A DNA stretch of 64,000 nt from Cenococcum geophilum 1.58 (Eukaryota; Ascomycota; Dothideomycetes; Gloniales; Gloniaceae): assembly GCA_001692895.1 (NCBI GenBank), contig KV748213.1, positions 62,001 to 126,000 on the forward strand, read 5' to 3'. Below, one piece after another: positions 13,150-25,401 of the stretch (the first letter of the stretch is position 1; each line of letters opens with the position of its first letter). The position numbers were made by a program, and so were the translations under genes. The notes beneath the pieces were generated by a model, which was not told the DNA's origin, ran no database searches, and worked only from the letters and a program-made list of their open reading frames with translations.

Positions 13150-15097
13150 TACTATATCTAAAATCTCACCTATTCTAGCCACTTAGTATAGCTCTTAACT
13201 ATATTAAAAGACTTATTACCCTTAAGGTTATCTATAATATCTAGTAGTATTATATTTAGTAAAATTAAGTTCTATTTCTAATTAGATTATTAATATATTA
13301 GTAATATAACTAAAGACTTTAAGTCTACCTTATTAAACTAGATATATATAGCCTAGCTAGATAGGTATACTATTTATATTATATCTTAGATATATTATAA
13401 ATATAACGCTTACTCTTTTTATTACTAGTATATAAAATATACTTCTACTTCTTAATCTTTCTAAAAATCTTAAATATAGTATTATAATTAGGCTAGATTA
13501 TAGCTAGATTATAGTTAAGTAGTAGTTATAACTGCTTAGACTTACCTTATTATTTTTCTTTAGTAGAACTCTAAAGCGGAATATAATATATATAATAGCT
13601 TAATTAGATTTATAATATAATAAGAATATAATTAATAATATACGGAGACCTACTAAAGTAGCCTAACATTTTCTATAACCTTTAGCTATTAAAGGCAACT
13701 CTATATTAGGGAAAACCAAAATATATTAGTAATATATCCTAGATAGAAGAGTAATAGTTTATACTATTATAAATTCTAACCTTTCTAACTGCCTTATTAA
13801 TATGGTATATAATATTTAGTTCTACCTCTATCTAGATAGCTTTATAAAGGGTCTACTAAGCTACTATAATAGGTTAGATCTAAGATATAATAAAGATATA
13901 TAGATAAATATACTAGCTAAATTATTAAATTCTAGTTCTTTCCGACCTTTAGGCTTTATACTATAAATTATATAGCTTATATTTTTCTTTATTTTTAAGG
14001 TTAAAAGCTAGTTATAATATAAATATATTTAGGTTCTTACTTAGAGATATAATTTAATATACTTAATTAATCCTCTATAACTATTAGTAAATTTTATTTC
14101 CTAAATATAAATATTATACTTAGTATTTAAATCCTATTATAGTTAGATATAGGATAAAATAAAGATATATAGCACTTATAACTTATAGTCTTTCTAATAG
14201 TATAATCCTATCTATAGAAAATATCCTTTAGTAGAACATAAATAAGGAGATATTTACTATAGCGCTATATTAAAGTTAGATCCTAGATATAACCTTAATA
14301 TAGAAAAATAGCACCTATATTAGGCGCTTACGAAGTCTAATATACTGTACCTTAGTATATAGAGCTAGGGCACTAGAAATATACCTCTTTATAGTATTTA
14401 GCTATAGAGTAGTATTAAGAGTACTAAAACCCTTGCTTCTACTATTATCTAAGTTTAGAGAGCTTAGATTATTCTAAGAAATAGGTTCTTTAAAATATAA
14501 CCTAAAAGCTACTCTAAGGTACTATATATAGCTATTATACTAATATTTAGATCTTAAATAGGGCTATAAAGAACCTTATTAATAATATATTATGGTTAGA
14601 TTATAGATATAATATGGTTTTATCTAAAATATAATTTACATCTTATACCTATACTATCCCTATAAAAAGATTTACGTACCTATTTTAGAGAAAGTTCTTA
14701 TTCTATATCCTAATTAGATCATTATTATAAAATTATATATTTAGGCTATTAGGCGGTATCTATTTCTATATTAAATTATAGATATAACCTAAATATATAC
14801 TTACGCTGCTTATAATAGAGCTATCCGTTAGGTGACGAAGTCGCCTTACCTATATATATTGTTTTATATAGCTATACTTAGTATTAAGCTAGTTACTTAC
14901 TTACCTTTTATAGTAGTCTAGGTAATATAGAGCCTATTACCTTATACTATTGTTATTATTCTATAGAGGCTAAAAGGGATTTAATAGGAACTAATGTAGT
15001 CTAATTAAATTTAATAATAATATAGATAGAATATTAATAAATGCCTTTTCTACTCTAATTTGCCTCTACTTCTCTAGAATTTATACCTATATTAGAT

Positions 15098-15140
15098 CCT
15101 TAATATAACCTTAATATAACCTTAATATAACCTACTATAA
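15098..15140. repeat. 11-bp tandem repeat (about 4 copies)
   Basis: Units of CCTTAATATAA repeated with period 11; the last unit is CCTACTATAA. Confidence 0.75.
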
Positions 15141-15254
15141 CTTACTTCGTCTATAAGCTGTTCTTTTATTATAAAAACGTAATAAATTATTAAAACTACC
15201 TTTAAAAACGTTAAAATTAAAAAATAATTAAATTATAGCGTCTTAATATAGCGT

Positions 15255-15640
15255 AGTAAAAGTTAGATTGTGTACCTAGTGAAGTTGGGCCGGAGCCAAA
15301 ATATCTACACTAGCCGAGGTTTTAGGGCCTTAGCCAGTACTCCCGGAGCTTTCGGCAACACAGGCCAAGCTTCAGACTCCTTTGTTTATCTCATAATTCA
15401 GACCCCCGGTGGACAGTTGGTACGTGCACTACGCGCACGTGCGGGAATACTGCTCCTTATCACCCGACGGATTTTCCACCGAGGGTCTGAGGCTTATGGT
15501 CGCAGCTTTAGTGGTAACGGAGCGTCAAAATACACCAAAAATCACCCTTTTTACTGCCGTATCTCGACCCTTTTATAACGTCTAGTTACCATAAAAATAC
15601 TACAAGGTGGGAACTCTTTAGCTTCTCTATCTAATGCAAT
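15255..15640 (+). other. Low-mutation patch with a 102-codon ORF (15270-15578), unidentified
   Basis: Base composition switches abruptly from AT-rich to near normal. An ORF of 102 codons (ATG at 15270) begins MYLVKLGRSQ and ends CRISTLL. I recognise no domain, signal peptide or membrane segment. The patch holds an imperfect palindrome around GTGCACTACGCGCACGTGC (near 15423-15441). No start context or promoter supports translation, so the frame may be chance within an unmutated fragment of a transposon or former gene. I see no LTR ends or TSD that would define it as an insertion. Confidence 0.25.
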
Positions 15641-15860
15641 AAATAACGACGTCGTAGCTATATTATATAAAATATTAGGTATCGGAGGTCCGGGTTAAGC
15701 TTGGCATAACCTTAGGTTACGCACGAACCCCCCCCCTTTGGTGGTGGACCCTACTTTTTAAACGCGTTTTTGAGGCCTAGGTTAGTACTAGGTTAGTATA
15801 GAGGGCCTTAGCGCGCCTTTGACCTCACCGTCGCCTTAACAATTTATTTTCCAACCCTCT
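15641..15860. other. Mixed-composition spacer, no gene
   Basis: Partly degraded sequence with a C-run (15729-15737) followed by TTTGGTGGTGG and two copies of AGGTTAGTA near 15779-15799. Nothing recognisable is encoded. Confidence 0.4.
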
Positions 15861-16046
15861 TGTGACGGCTCGCACAAATGCCTCTGAACCGAAGCTTGTG
15901 GAATGCTATCTTACAAAGATACTAAGCTAAGGAGCAGAAGGAGGTTGAGGAAAGGATAGGTCTATATACACGAGCCAAGTCTCCAAGCGAGCCCCTGACT
16001 AGGCTGCATGTAGACGTCGCAGGGGCGGTGCCCCAGCGCCGTCACA
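15861..16046 (-). repeat. LTR-like block with inverted termini TGTGACGG/CCGTCACA
   Basis: A 186-bp GC-normal block begins TGTGACGG and ends CCGTCACA, matching the TGTNACGG...CCGTNACA plan of the gypsy LTRs in this window. It is followed by a C-run, which read on the minus strand is a G-rich polypurine tract directly before the LTR; that is the arrangement seen at element E. Flanks do not give a convincing TSD (CCTCT left, CCCCC right). It is therefore read as an orphan 3' LTR plus tract of a minus-strand element whose body is lost. Confidence 0.45.
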
Positions 16047-16199
16047 CCCCCCCTATTCTTATACCCGCGCTGGCTCGCGCGGAGCTTCTAATTTTATATA
16101 AAAAGGCCTCCCGTAATTCTAATTATATAATATAAAGCCCTCTTCTTCTCTTTCTTCTTTAATATTTACGCGTTTGGTGGCTTTATTTACCTATACTAC

Positions 16200-18815
16200 G
16201 CTTATATATTTCCCCCCTTACCTTATATAGATATAGAGTCTTTTAAGAATATTCTTACCCTATAGTCCACTTTATGGTTAACGGAAGCCCCCTTAACCTC
16301 CTCCCCCTATAGCCTCTAGAGTAAATTTAAGGCCCAAATAGTATAGCTATATAATATTTATAAGGCCTAGCGTTTAAGGAATACTATAAGGGCGTATAAG
16401 CCGAAGTAAAAAGAGTGGGAAGACTAGTATATAAGACTAGAAGGTAATATAGACGGCGCCTAGGTAATAGAAGATAAACTTTATTTATTTTTAGAGCAGT
16501 AAGTTATTAACTAAGAATTATAGGCCGCTAGCTATTAAAAATGGAAGTTAAAATAGAAAGAGATATAAAAAGATAGCGAGCGGGTAAAGAAGAGGTAGAA
16601 GACGGCTAAGTAGGCAAAAGGGCAGCTAGGGGGGAAGGCGGCTATAAGGGCGGCCGTAGGGGTAGCCGTAGCTATAGCCGTAAAGGAGGAAGCTATAAAA
16701 AAGGAAGGGGAGATATAGAATAAGGAGGCCCTAAACGCCCTATTTAACGAGATAGTTTAATACTTAGTTATAAATAGCTATGTCTCTACTATTACCGAGC
16801 TTTATATATAGCAGTTAAAAGGTAAGGCCTTACTACCGCTATAGGGGGTAAAGCTCTTAGTAGTACTAGATAGTATCTACTATAATAAAAACCAGGTTTA
16901 ATGCATTAACTTTATTAATTAAGGCCTATTTATAATTACTAGCGGCTATAACGTTAAAGGCCTTAAAAAGGCGATTACTTAGTACTAAGAGACGGCCTCT
17001 AAAATACTAGGTTTAGTTAAGTCTTACCTTTAAACTGCGGCTAAGTATTTATTAAGTTTATATATTACTACTATTATATACTTTACCTAGTCTATATAGA
17101 CTATTTATAGCTACTATTTTCTAACCTATTTTTTAGATTATACTACTATTACCTAGGGTAAGAGTAAATAGGATATTTAGCTTACTAGCCTTATTTTTAT
17201 TAAACTAGAGAATAAAGGGCCTAAACTAGATAAGTTAGTACCGTATATAGTTATATTAATAATATAGGGGAAGTAGAATTAGTACGGTAAGGTTAAGTAT
17301 ATAGAATATATACGGAACGCTAACCCTATTCTCTATCCTCTCTCTATAATAGCCTTCTACTTCTTTAACTACTAGGGTAAAGACGGCGCTAAAAGCTTCC
17401 TATTCTTTTAGTAGTTAGAAGAATACTATAACCTATACGTCTTTTCTAGCAGTATTAAAATACTATAATAGCCGTTAAGCTATTATACGTAATTTAAATA
17501 AAATAAAATAATATTTTAGGGGGTAGGGATTTACTTAAAGAAGAAGACCTATAGTGCTTATAAGTAGAGTATCTAATATACTAAGCTTAGCAGCATTAAT
17601 GAGACCGAAATTAAATAGGCTAGATGCTAGAATCTAAACGTAATAATAGGAGCCTACTTTAGCTATCTACCTTATGCGTTTATATAGTTAATTACTAGCT
17701 TCCTAAAGAAAGAAAAGGGCTACTTTCTTCCCTATACGCGAAAAGTGCTAGAGAAGGACCTTTACTTAAAAATATAGCCTAAAACTAACGTTTAGCTAAA
17801 ACGTATAGAGATCTACTACCTAAAAAGGGCTAATAATAAGGTTATATAGCTTAACCTTATAGGCTTAGAATTTCCACACCTGCTCTATACGCTTAGGGTA
17901 ATCCTATTATAGGACTTAGTAATCCTATATAAGTAGTTCCTACTCTACCCCCTATAAAAGGACTTCCTCTTTAGCTATAAGGAGTACTAAAGGTTTACTA
18001 TACGGGTAGAAAGCTTGCTAGCTAGCGTAGTTACGCTAAATAAAATAATAATATAGAAATACTGGCCCGTTTATAAGGCTGTAACTAAGCTAGGATATAA
18101 GGCCGCGATCTTAGAGATAAAGGGGGTTTAATTATACGTATAAAACGCCTTAGCGAGATAGAAAGGTTATTAGCATTATTTACACCTATATAGATCTAGT
18201 AAGGGAAGATAGGTATCTAGATAGAGCCTATAGAGTCTATATGTCCGTTTTTAGACGGCCTTATACCTATATTTATATCTATACCTATATCCGTTCCTAA
18301 ATACGTTAATAACTAAATTCCATCTTTAGATAAACTCTTTCCCGTATATTTAACCCCTAGGAAAATACTAAAAAATCCTTAACTATTTACTACCGTAGAG
18401 CTTGCTTAGCCGTCTACTATAACGTCTACTATACCCCTGTAGCAGCTGCCGTAAGCTTTTACTATACCCTTACCGCAGCTACTGCAAGCTTTTTACTATA
18501 CCTTTACTATAGTTACCGCAAGTTAACGCTTAACCTCTCCTATTTATCCTTAACCTAATAGCGCTGCTAAGAAAATATAAGATACTTTAGGGTAGTAATT
18601 TGGTATTCTAGCTCTAGGCTAAGTGGACTTTAGGGCTTATAGGTAGGCCGTTAATTAAAGCTCTTAATTACTGCTAGGGGGCGCGCTAGCGGGTTAATAG
18701 CGAGGCTATATCCTATAGCCATTGCTATAGCATAATTAAGAATATAAGACGGCGCGTAAAAGACGGTATAGTAAGAGATAAAAGATAGGCTATTAACTAG
18801 CTAGAATAGCTACGA
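16200..18815 (+). pseudogene. Crypton-type tyrosine recombinase relic (NDC10_II / GCR1_C family)
   Basis: Reading TAA/TAG as mutated CAA/CAG gives one nearly continuous frame of over 800 codons. The N-terminal part reads RAYKPKQKEWEDW, then a Lys/Ala-rich linker. The middle part (about 17230-17700) resembles domain 2 of the CBF3 subunit Ndc10, including SLIIAFYFF, then a conserved block ending YLPYAFIQLI. In relatives this region holds the recombinase Arg and His-x-x-Arg residues; here several look altered. The C-terminal end (about 18600-18810) looks like a GCR1_C DNA-binding domain. A TATA-like TTATATAAAAAGG lies at 16093-16105, upstream of a CT-rich stretch. Element D is inserted just after its end. 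A different relative is at 46860-49240. It could instead be a domesticated host regulator. Confidence 0.6.
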
Positions 18816-18822
18816 GGCTAGT

Positions 18823-19126
18823 TATAACGGACTAGCCTAGTTACAGTAAGAATGTCTTAATGAAACACTTAATAGATAAATTCCGACGCTTTAACCAAAT
18901 TCTGCTAGATTAATTGAATTTTACTAAAGTCCGTTAAAGACCGCGTGCGTATATACGCACGTATTGACCACTAAGCCCCTAACTATTTAATTATACGATT
19001 CTCTTGTTATTCCCTTTCTCTTCTTTATATAATATCTTATTCTTAGCAAGAGCTATATACCTTAGATTTAGATAGAATTTATATTATTCCTTTAAATCTT
19101 CCTTAAAGTTTCTTTATGCCCTTATA
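18823..19126 (+). repeat. 5' LTR of element D
   Basis: Begins TATAACGGACTAGCC (TGTAACGGGACTAGCC before decay) and aligns along its length with 39776-40080. The end is set by that alignment, since the last 12 bases are diverged. Confidence 0.85.
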
Positions 19127-19240
19127 TTATATTGCGTTAAAATAACTACTATTAAAATGGTAAATGAACTTAAACCTACCGTGTTAACTATAAGCATTAT
19201 AGCCCTAGTTAGGGAATAGTTAACTATAATATAATAGTCC

Positions 19241-19513
19241 TATTTATATCAATTTAATAATATAATTAAGTTATATCCCAGGGCACGAAATACGTATAAT
19301 ATCGTATGCTCTCTAGGATGGTAGTAACTGTTAATTCTATTGAGGTAGACTACGTAGTCTATATACTAATGCGCCCCCCCCCCTAATTAGTTAGTGCTTT
19401 AGAAGTGCACTAGATACATAAGCGGGTAGTTAGTACACTAAACGCGTAAACGCGTACTTGGCGTACCGAACGCGTAAGCACGCGGTTGGTATAATAGGTG
19501 CTGTAATTATACA
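19241..19513 (-). repeat. Copia LTR (left; 3' in element orientation)
   Basis: Aligns with 25130-25401. It contains a C-run followed by TAATTAGTTAGTGC and a cluster of ACGCGT-containing repeats (GAACGCGTAA, AAACGCGTA). The TG start has decayed to TA. Confidence 0.88.
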
Positions 19514-19779
19514 CTAGCGGTACTTGGAAAATAAAACCACTTATATATAGCCTCCGTAATTGCCTTAATAGAACCATAAAACACGAAAGAAAATATATAG
19601 GAAATCCCTCCTAAGGTGCCTTCTGGGTTGCCTTCTAAATGGTGCTCTAAGCTAGCTGTAAGTCCTGCTTACGGTCCGTAAAATAAACTATACGGCCCTT
19701 TAACGGGCCGTAAATAAACTATATAACCTTCTAACGGGCCGTAACTAAACCGTAAGTGCTCTATTAGTCTCGCTCTACC

Positions 19780-22700
19780 CACTCTATGACCTTTAGGTTA
19801 AGCTTATTTGTGTTAATTAGGGTTTTAAAAGCTTAACACGGCTTTGCCTTAGTTATAGCGTCTACTAGGTTGTCTCCGCTGCTAATCTATTTAACCTCCG
19901 TAATTTCACGTTGTTTGTAGGCCTAATATAAGCACATTAGGTCAACTATAAGCCTCTTCTTTTATATTGTACCTAGTTTGACTAGGCAGTTGTAGAGGGA
20001 CTTTAAATCGGTATATAAAACTAGGGGTAGCTGCTCTAATTATAGGATCTTCTAAATCGTTAATTTGATTACGGCTGCTATATTAAAGTCATAGGCTAGT
20101 GTATATAGTTTAGAGGCTAGTACACTGCGGGTTACTTGCTTGTATTTAATTAAAGACTAATATAGTATATTTACGTCTTAATTATGGTCCGTAAGTATAA
20201 TTATAAAGCCGATTTGCAATAATAGGTCCCTATTATTAGCGAAGGAGGCGTCCGTAAATACTATTACGCTAATGGAATTTAGGTCTAGCGGTATAAAAGT
20301 AAGTCCTCTTATCGCGTTATTAATTTGCCATTAAATGCGCTTATTAAGCTGCTTAATATTTTCTTCTTATAGATCTATTACCTAGGCCGTAAAGGATAAG
20401 TTATAGGCAGATTTGGGTTAACAGACTATAGCGATATAGGCGCCTCTTGCACGCTGTGTGATGTATTAGTCCTTTATATTTACGGTCTTACGGGTCTCTC
20501 TATAGGAACCAGTGAGGTCCGTAGGCTTTACTATAATAAGCCTTAGGTTTTAAGCTTGGCGTCCCTAAGTTAGATAGATTAGGTTGCCCTTTTATATAAT
20601 TAAGCCTCTATTAAACTTAATTAGAGTTTACTTAGTTAACTGCTCTTACGGCTTTACTAGGAACTTAGCCTTTTATAGTTTAATCTCTTTAGCGTCTATA
20701 AAGGTCTAGTCCGCTAAGAAGAGAGTATTATCTATTTAGAGTTTAATAATATTAAGGCTGTTTAATGGGGTATATGGGAGGCAGGGGTCGTAGGTCAACT
20801 ATTCTATTTTAAGTTTACTAATGTAATGCTAGTAATATATTTTAAACTAATGGTTTTTAGCTTCTAGTACTCCGTAAAGGGGTTTTATAACCTATAAAAT
20901 TATTTCTAGTTGTAAATTAAGCTTAAGCGGTGGTTGTATAAAGATATCCCTACTTAGGTGGGTATTAGACTGTATATAGGCTTATAAGATGTCCCGTAAG
21001 TAAAGGGCTATGGGTTTTATTTACTGTAGTCTAGGCGTAAGCGTAAGTATAATCTATTAACTAACCCATTAAATTATAGGTAATTGCGTAAGGACTAAGT
21101 CTTTCCCCTAGTTATTATAAGCTTGTATAACGAGCCTTAACTTTTTAAAGGCTTTATTAGTACTAGGGTGCTTAATTTTATTAACGAAGTGTAAGTTAAA
21201 TTTACGGACGCCTTGCGGAACGTCTCTCTTTATTATAACTCTAAAGACGCCCTTTTTAAGTAGTCCGTTAATCTCTTTGCGTTATAAGTCCGTAAAAGGG
21301 GTTTCCTATACTAGAACTAATATATTTATAGGCGGAGGTTACCTTACGGATGTATCTACGGAGGTTAGGTAATTCTTTATTGTGGGGTTTTTAGTTATAG
21401 GGTGCTTTTAGGGGCGTCCTTAACTACGCTTTATAGTAGGTTTAGTAAGTTTACGGGGGACTTTTAGAGTAGGTAAGGGTGCTTCTAGTTTATCTGGTTT
21501 AGTAGGTGCTTTTAGTTTATTTAGTTTAATAGATGCTTCTAGTTTGTCTGGGTTAGCGTTATAGGTATATTTAGGCCGAAAGTAGGGTTTTACGGACGTG
21601 CTTCTGAAGTTAGTTAGTCCGCTAGGAAGTTGTATATAATACGTCTTGTCTTTTATAGCCAGTAAACGGTAAGGTCTAGTCTAATTGCCACTCTTGCGCT
21701 ATATGAGGACTTTAAAATTAAGCGGGAGGTTATATACTAAGGTTATATTAGGTCCGTTACGGTGGTGCAAAGCGTTATTAATAGTTTGTTTAGCCCGTAA
21801 TTTAACTATTTCGGCTATTGCCTTCCGTATTATAGCTGCTTAATCTATAACGGACGGGGTAGGAGGGTCTAGTTTGCTTATCCTTAGGTAAGCTCCGTAA
21901 ACTAAGAGGGTAGGTACTAGTTTGTTAGGGCCAGCGGTGTTATTAACGGCTTTTACGGCTACCTGTAAAGCCAGTTTCTTTTAGATGTTTTATACTCGTC
22001 TATAATAATCTAGTAAGCTCTTTATAGAGCTAGGTAAGCTTATTTAATAAGCCTAATAGACTAGTACGCCTTAACTAGGACGGCTTTTATTAAAATAGCC
22101 ATAGCTATAGCGTACTGTTAGAATTCCTTACTAATAAAGTTCTTACTAGCGTTGTAGGTGATATACTTAGGAGGTTTAAGGTATATATTAATCTAGTAGG
22201 TCCGTAAAATATCCTAAGTATATTTTGTGGATATATTTTGCAACTAACGGGCGGCTTAGTAGTAGGTTGCCTTGTTAATTATATATAATACTAGGCTGCT
22301 GTTAATGTATATAATGTCTACGTACACTAAGTGGTTAAAATTAAGGTCTTTATAAAGGGTAAACTTAAATTAGCCTAGGGAACGTCCGTATTTCTAGTAG
22401 AAGGAGCAGTATTTAGTTAGGTAGTTAATTGCCTTCCTATTAATGTTGTTATATCTAGAGCGTTTAAGGACTCTATATAGCTTTTCGGCTAATAGGTGGC
22501 CAAAACGGCGGTATAGGCGGTGGATTTCCGTACTAGTAAGGTAGCACGGGTTATAGTCAAAAGATTCCTAAATGTAGGTCTATAAAGTCTCTCCCTATAT
22601 AAGGAATGGGTGTCCGAATCGTCGTGTAATTAGTAGGGTAATATACTTACTTCCTAGGGTAGTTGCGGGGCCAATTACGGTGTCTATAACATTATTATAG

Positions 22701-24950
22701 TAAACCTATAGCCTATCTATATCCGTAAGACAGAGTAGAAAAGGGGTGTCTGCTTTTACTATATGGAAGTTAACTAGGCTAATTAGGGTTTTAACTACCA
22801 CTAATCTAATTAATATAGTTAAGCCGATGCTAAATTAGACGTTTATAGCCCTAGTTTACATAGTATTAATATCCGTATTATTATTTACGGTGGTCTTATA
22901 TATAAGGTACTGTCCATAACCTATAGTAGACTTCTTAGAGGTACCTATATCGATTATAATGCTATAGAATTCTTTGGGGGTGTAGTATTCTGTGGTAATA
23001 TATGTAAATAGGTTCTATTTACGGTCTATAACGTCTATAACGTCTATAACGTCTATAATAAGTCTAATAGGTATACTTACGGGCTGGTTTTTGGGTGTAA
23101 TTAAGCGTATAAAGGAGCGGTCGGCTAATACAGTTATAATATTAAAGGCTTAGTCGTCCGTAAAAGGTCTAAAAGTAGTTAAGAATATCTCTAAGGTCTC
23201 CTATTCCTAAGTATTTAAGTTAAAGTTAATTATAAGGGCTTCTATTAACTTGTTAAGAGACTCCTTTACTTCTTCTCCTTTGTAGTTTAAGATAAACTAG
23301 TTAATCCGATTATTAAATCTCTTCTTAGACTTATTACGTTCTTCCTAGGTATGCCTTATAAACTAATATCCTTCCTTACTATATATAAAGCACTTTTGGC
23401 TAGTTTGTTTATAGGGGTATACTTTTGTACGGAAGTTGCTGCGGGGGTTATAGGTAGGACTTAGTTGGTACGGGTACTGCTAGCGGTAGCGGTGGTCCGT
23501 AAAGTAGGTATCTAAGTTAGTTTATGGGTTTTGTAGGTCTGTAATAAAGGCTTAAGTACTGCCTAGCGGGTTTAAGGCTTTATACGTTGTAATAAAGGAC
23601 CGTAAATTGTTAATAAGGCCAGCTATAGTGTCTGCGGGCTTGTAATAGGCGTATTTATAGGGTTCCATTTCCTAGTAAGCCGTAATAAGTTTATTGTGCA
23701 GGAAGTTGTCCGTTTAAAGCTTAATATTAAGACCGTGCTATAGGTGGCGGAGGTCTTTAATAAGGATTTGTAGGTACTCTATAGTTAATTTTTTAGTGTT
23801 CTTGTCTATTACGGTCCGTAACTTAGTCGTATTCTATTAGGTAAGGATATTACGCTTATATTCTAGTCCTTTAAAGTAATTACGTATAGCTTTATATAGC
23901 TTATTAAAGGGAATACTAAGGGGGTTACTCTTAAGGTTAGTGTAATAGTAGTTAAGGGCTAGGCCGCGTAGTATGGTAAAGTAGGCTTGGCTAAACTCCT
24001 ATTTAGGAATATTAGCCTTTTAATAGAGGTCCGTAAAGATAGTTAGTTTAAAGTTAAAGTTATTATTTTTATTACTATACTTAGATTCGTCGGTATAGAG
24101 CTTAGCTAGGTTAGCTAGCTCCTTAATATAAGTCTTTACTTAGGTAGTTTATAAATCTATAACTTAAGTAATAGAAGGGGTTTAGTCCGTATTTTGGGTT
24201 ACGGGGGTATTACGGTCTATAATTTAGGTTACGGTGGTATTATAGTCCGTAACTTGAGTATTAGGTATACTTTAGCTAGTAAGATTAATTCTAATGCTAC
24301 TTAGGTTTGTAGAACGAATTTGGTTAAATAGGTTAGCTATAAGGCTAGAGATTCTATTAAGTTTAAAGAAGGCAGAAAAGTTGCTGGTTTTAATATAATC
24401 TAAGATCTACTTTTTAGTCTATTCCGTTTAGTCCTCCTTATATAGTGTGTTATATAGAGACCGTATAACAGTAACTTGTTTGTCCCTTTTAACCTATACG
24501 CCTTAGTAACGTAAAAGGGTTTATAGGTTATAGATAGCAGTAGGGTTATAAGCCTTAAAAATAGCTTCTATAAAGTCCGTAAAGTCTTCCTTATATTACT
24601 CCTATAAGTTATTATTTATAAGCTTAAAATATCCGTATTTAAGGATTTTATATTTAATATAGTTATTAACATTAGTTATGGATATAAGGTCGACTCCTTA
24701 GCTCTATTTCTCTTAACCTTTATTAATCTACTTACTTATGTCTGCTATACTGTATAGTATAGTACGTAGCAGGTAGAAAAGGTTTTATAGTAGTCCGTAA
24801 AAGCGGTTAATAGGTCTGTAACGGTTTATAGGAGGGTAGGGGTTTTTTATAAGGTCTTATAACGGTCCGTAAAGGTAATTAGTAGGTCTATAGTGGTTTA
24901 CGGGAGGGTAGGGGGTTCTATAAAGGTCTGTATTTGCGTTTATAAACTTC
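19780..24950 (-). pseudogene. copia gag-pol relic
   Basis: Reading through stops on the minus strand, the RT region (about 20620-20960) shows the copia pattern PLYGVLEAKNHWFK (seen partly as LRSTRS.KPLV in one frame), then KLKIEQSTYDPCLL. The RNase H region (about 19850-20350) reads VIVFTDASFANN and later LVDAITKAKPC. This C-terminal RT-RH block is typical of fungal copia elements. Integrase and gag should lie between 21,300 and 24,950, but I assign them only by order. No usable open frame remains. Confidence 0.75.
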
Positions 24951-25129
24951 CGGTAAACTATATTAAGACTTGAATAAGTATACGGAGTTAGTAATAGTCC
25001 GTAATCCCTGACTTCTAACCTTCTAGTAGGTTGTACTAGGAGTCTAAACGGGTGGTCGCTGTCATATATATCGCTNGNGGGGGGGGGGGGTGTTAAGTAA
25101 TTGCTGATCTGTGCGCGCTTACTAATCAG

Positions 25130-25401
25130 TGTTTATATTAATTTAATAATACAATTGAGTTATATCCCGGGGCACGAAATACGTATAGTATTATATGCTC
25201 TCTGGGATGGTAGTGACTGTCGATTCTATTAAGGTAGACTACGTAGTCTATATACTAATGCGCCCCCCCCCTAATTAGTTAGTGCTTTAGAAGTGCACCA
25301 GACGCGTAAGCGGGTGGTTGGTGCACCGAACGCGTAAACGCGTACTCGGCGTACCGAACGCGTAAGCACGCGGTTGGTATAACAGGTGCTGTAATTATAT
25401 A
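25130..25401 (-). repeat. Copia LTR (right; 5' in element orientation)
   Basis: Begins TGTTTATATTAATTT and ends TAATTATATA. It includes three closely spaced CGAACGCGTAA-type motifs and the palindrome GACTACGTAGTC (25226-25237). It is better preserved than its mate. Confidence 0.88.

Larger units (their letters stand above)
12691..15254. other. AT-rich degraded host DNA, no gene
   Basis: About 2.5 kb of strongly AT- and TpA-rich sequence to the right of the LINE. All frames are dense in stops and no domain can be read even when TAA/TAG are treated as Gln. It is probably an older, heavily mutated repeat. It holds two short 11-bp tandem arrays (13085-13149, 15098-15140). A short GC-richer patch (about 14820-14855) is too small to assign. 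Confidence 0.55.
19241..25401 (-). mobile_element. Ty1/copia retrotransposon inserted in element D
   Basis: 6,161 bp with 272-273-bp LTRs (19241-19513 and 25130-25401) and a perfect TSD AGTCC (19236-19240, 25402-25406). On the minus strand the copia-type RT and RNase H lie at the left (19850-21100), which places integrase upstream (right), as in Ty1/copia where integrase precedes RT. Coding parts are stop-filled. LTR differences are mostly C/T and G/A, as expected from RIP. A G-run with ambiguous bases (25077-25090) lies just inside the 5' (right) LTR. Confidence 0.9.

Noticed and set aside
13085..15140. CRISPR array or telomeric repeats
   Set aside because: Units are contiguous 11-mers without spacers, they are not telomeric TTAGGG type, and this is a fungal genome.
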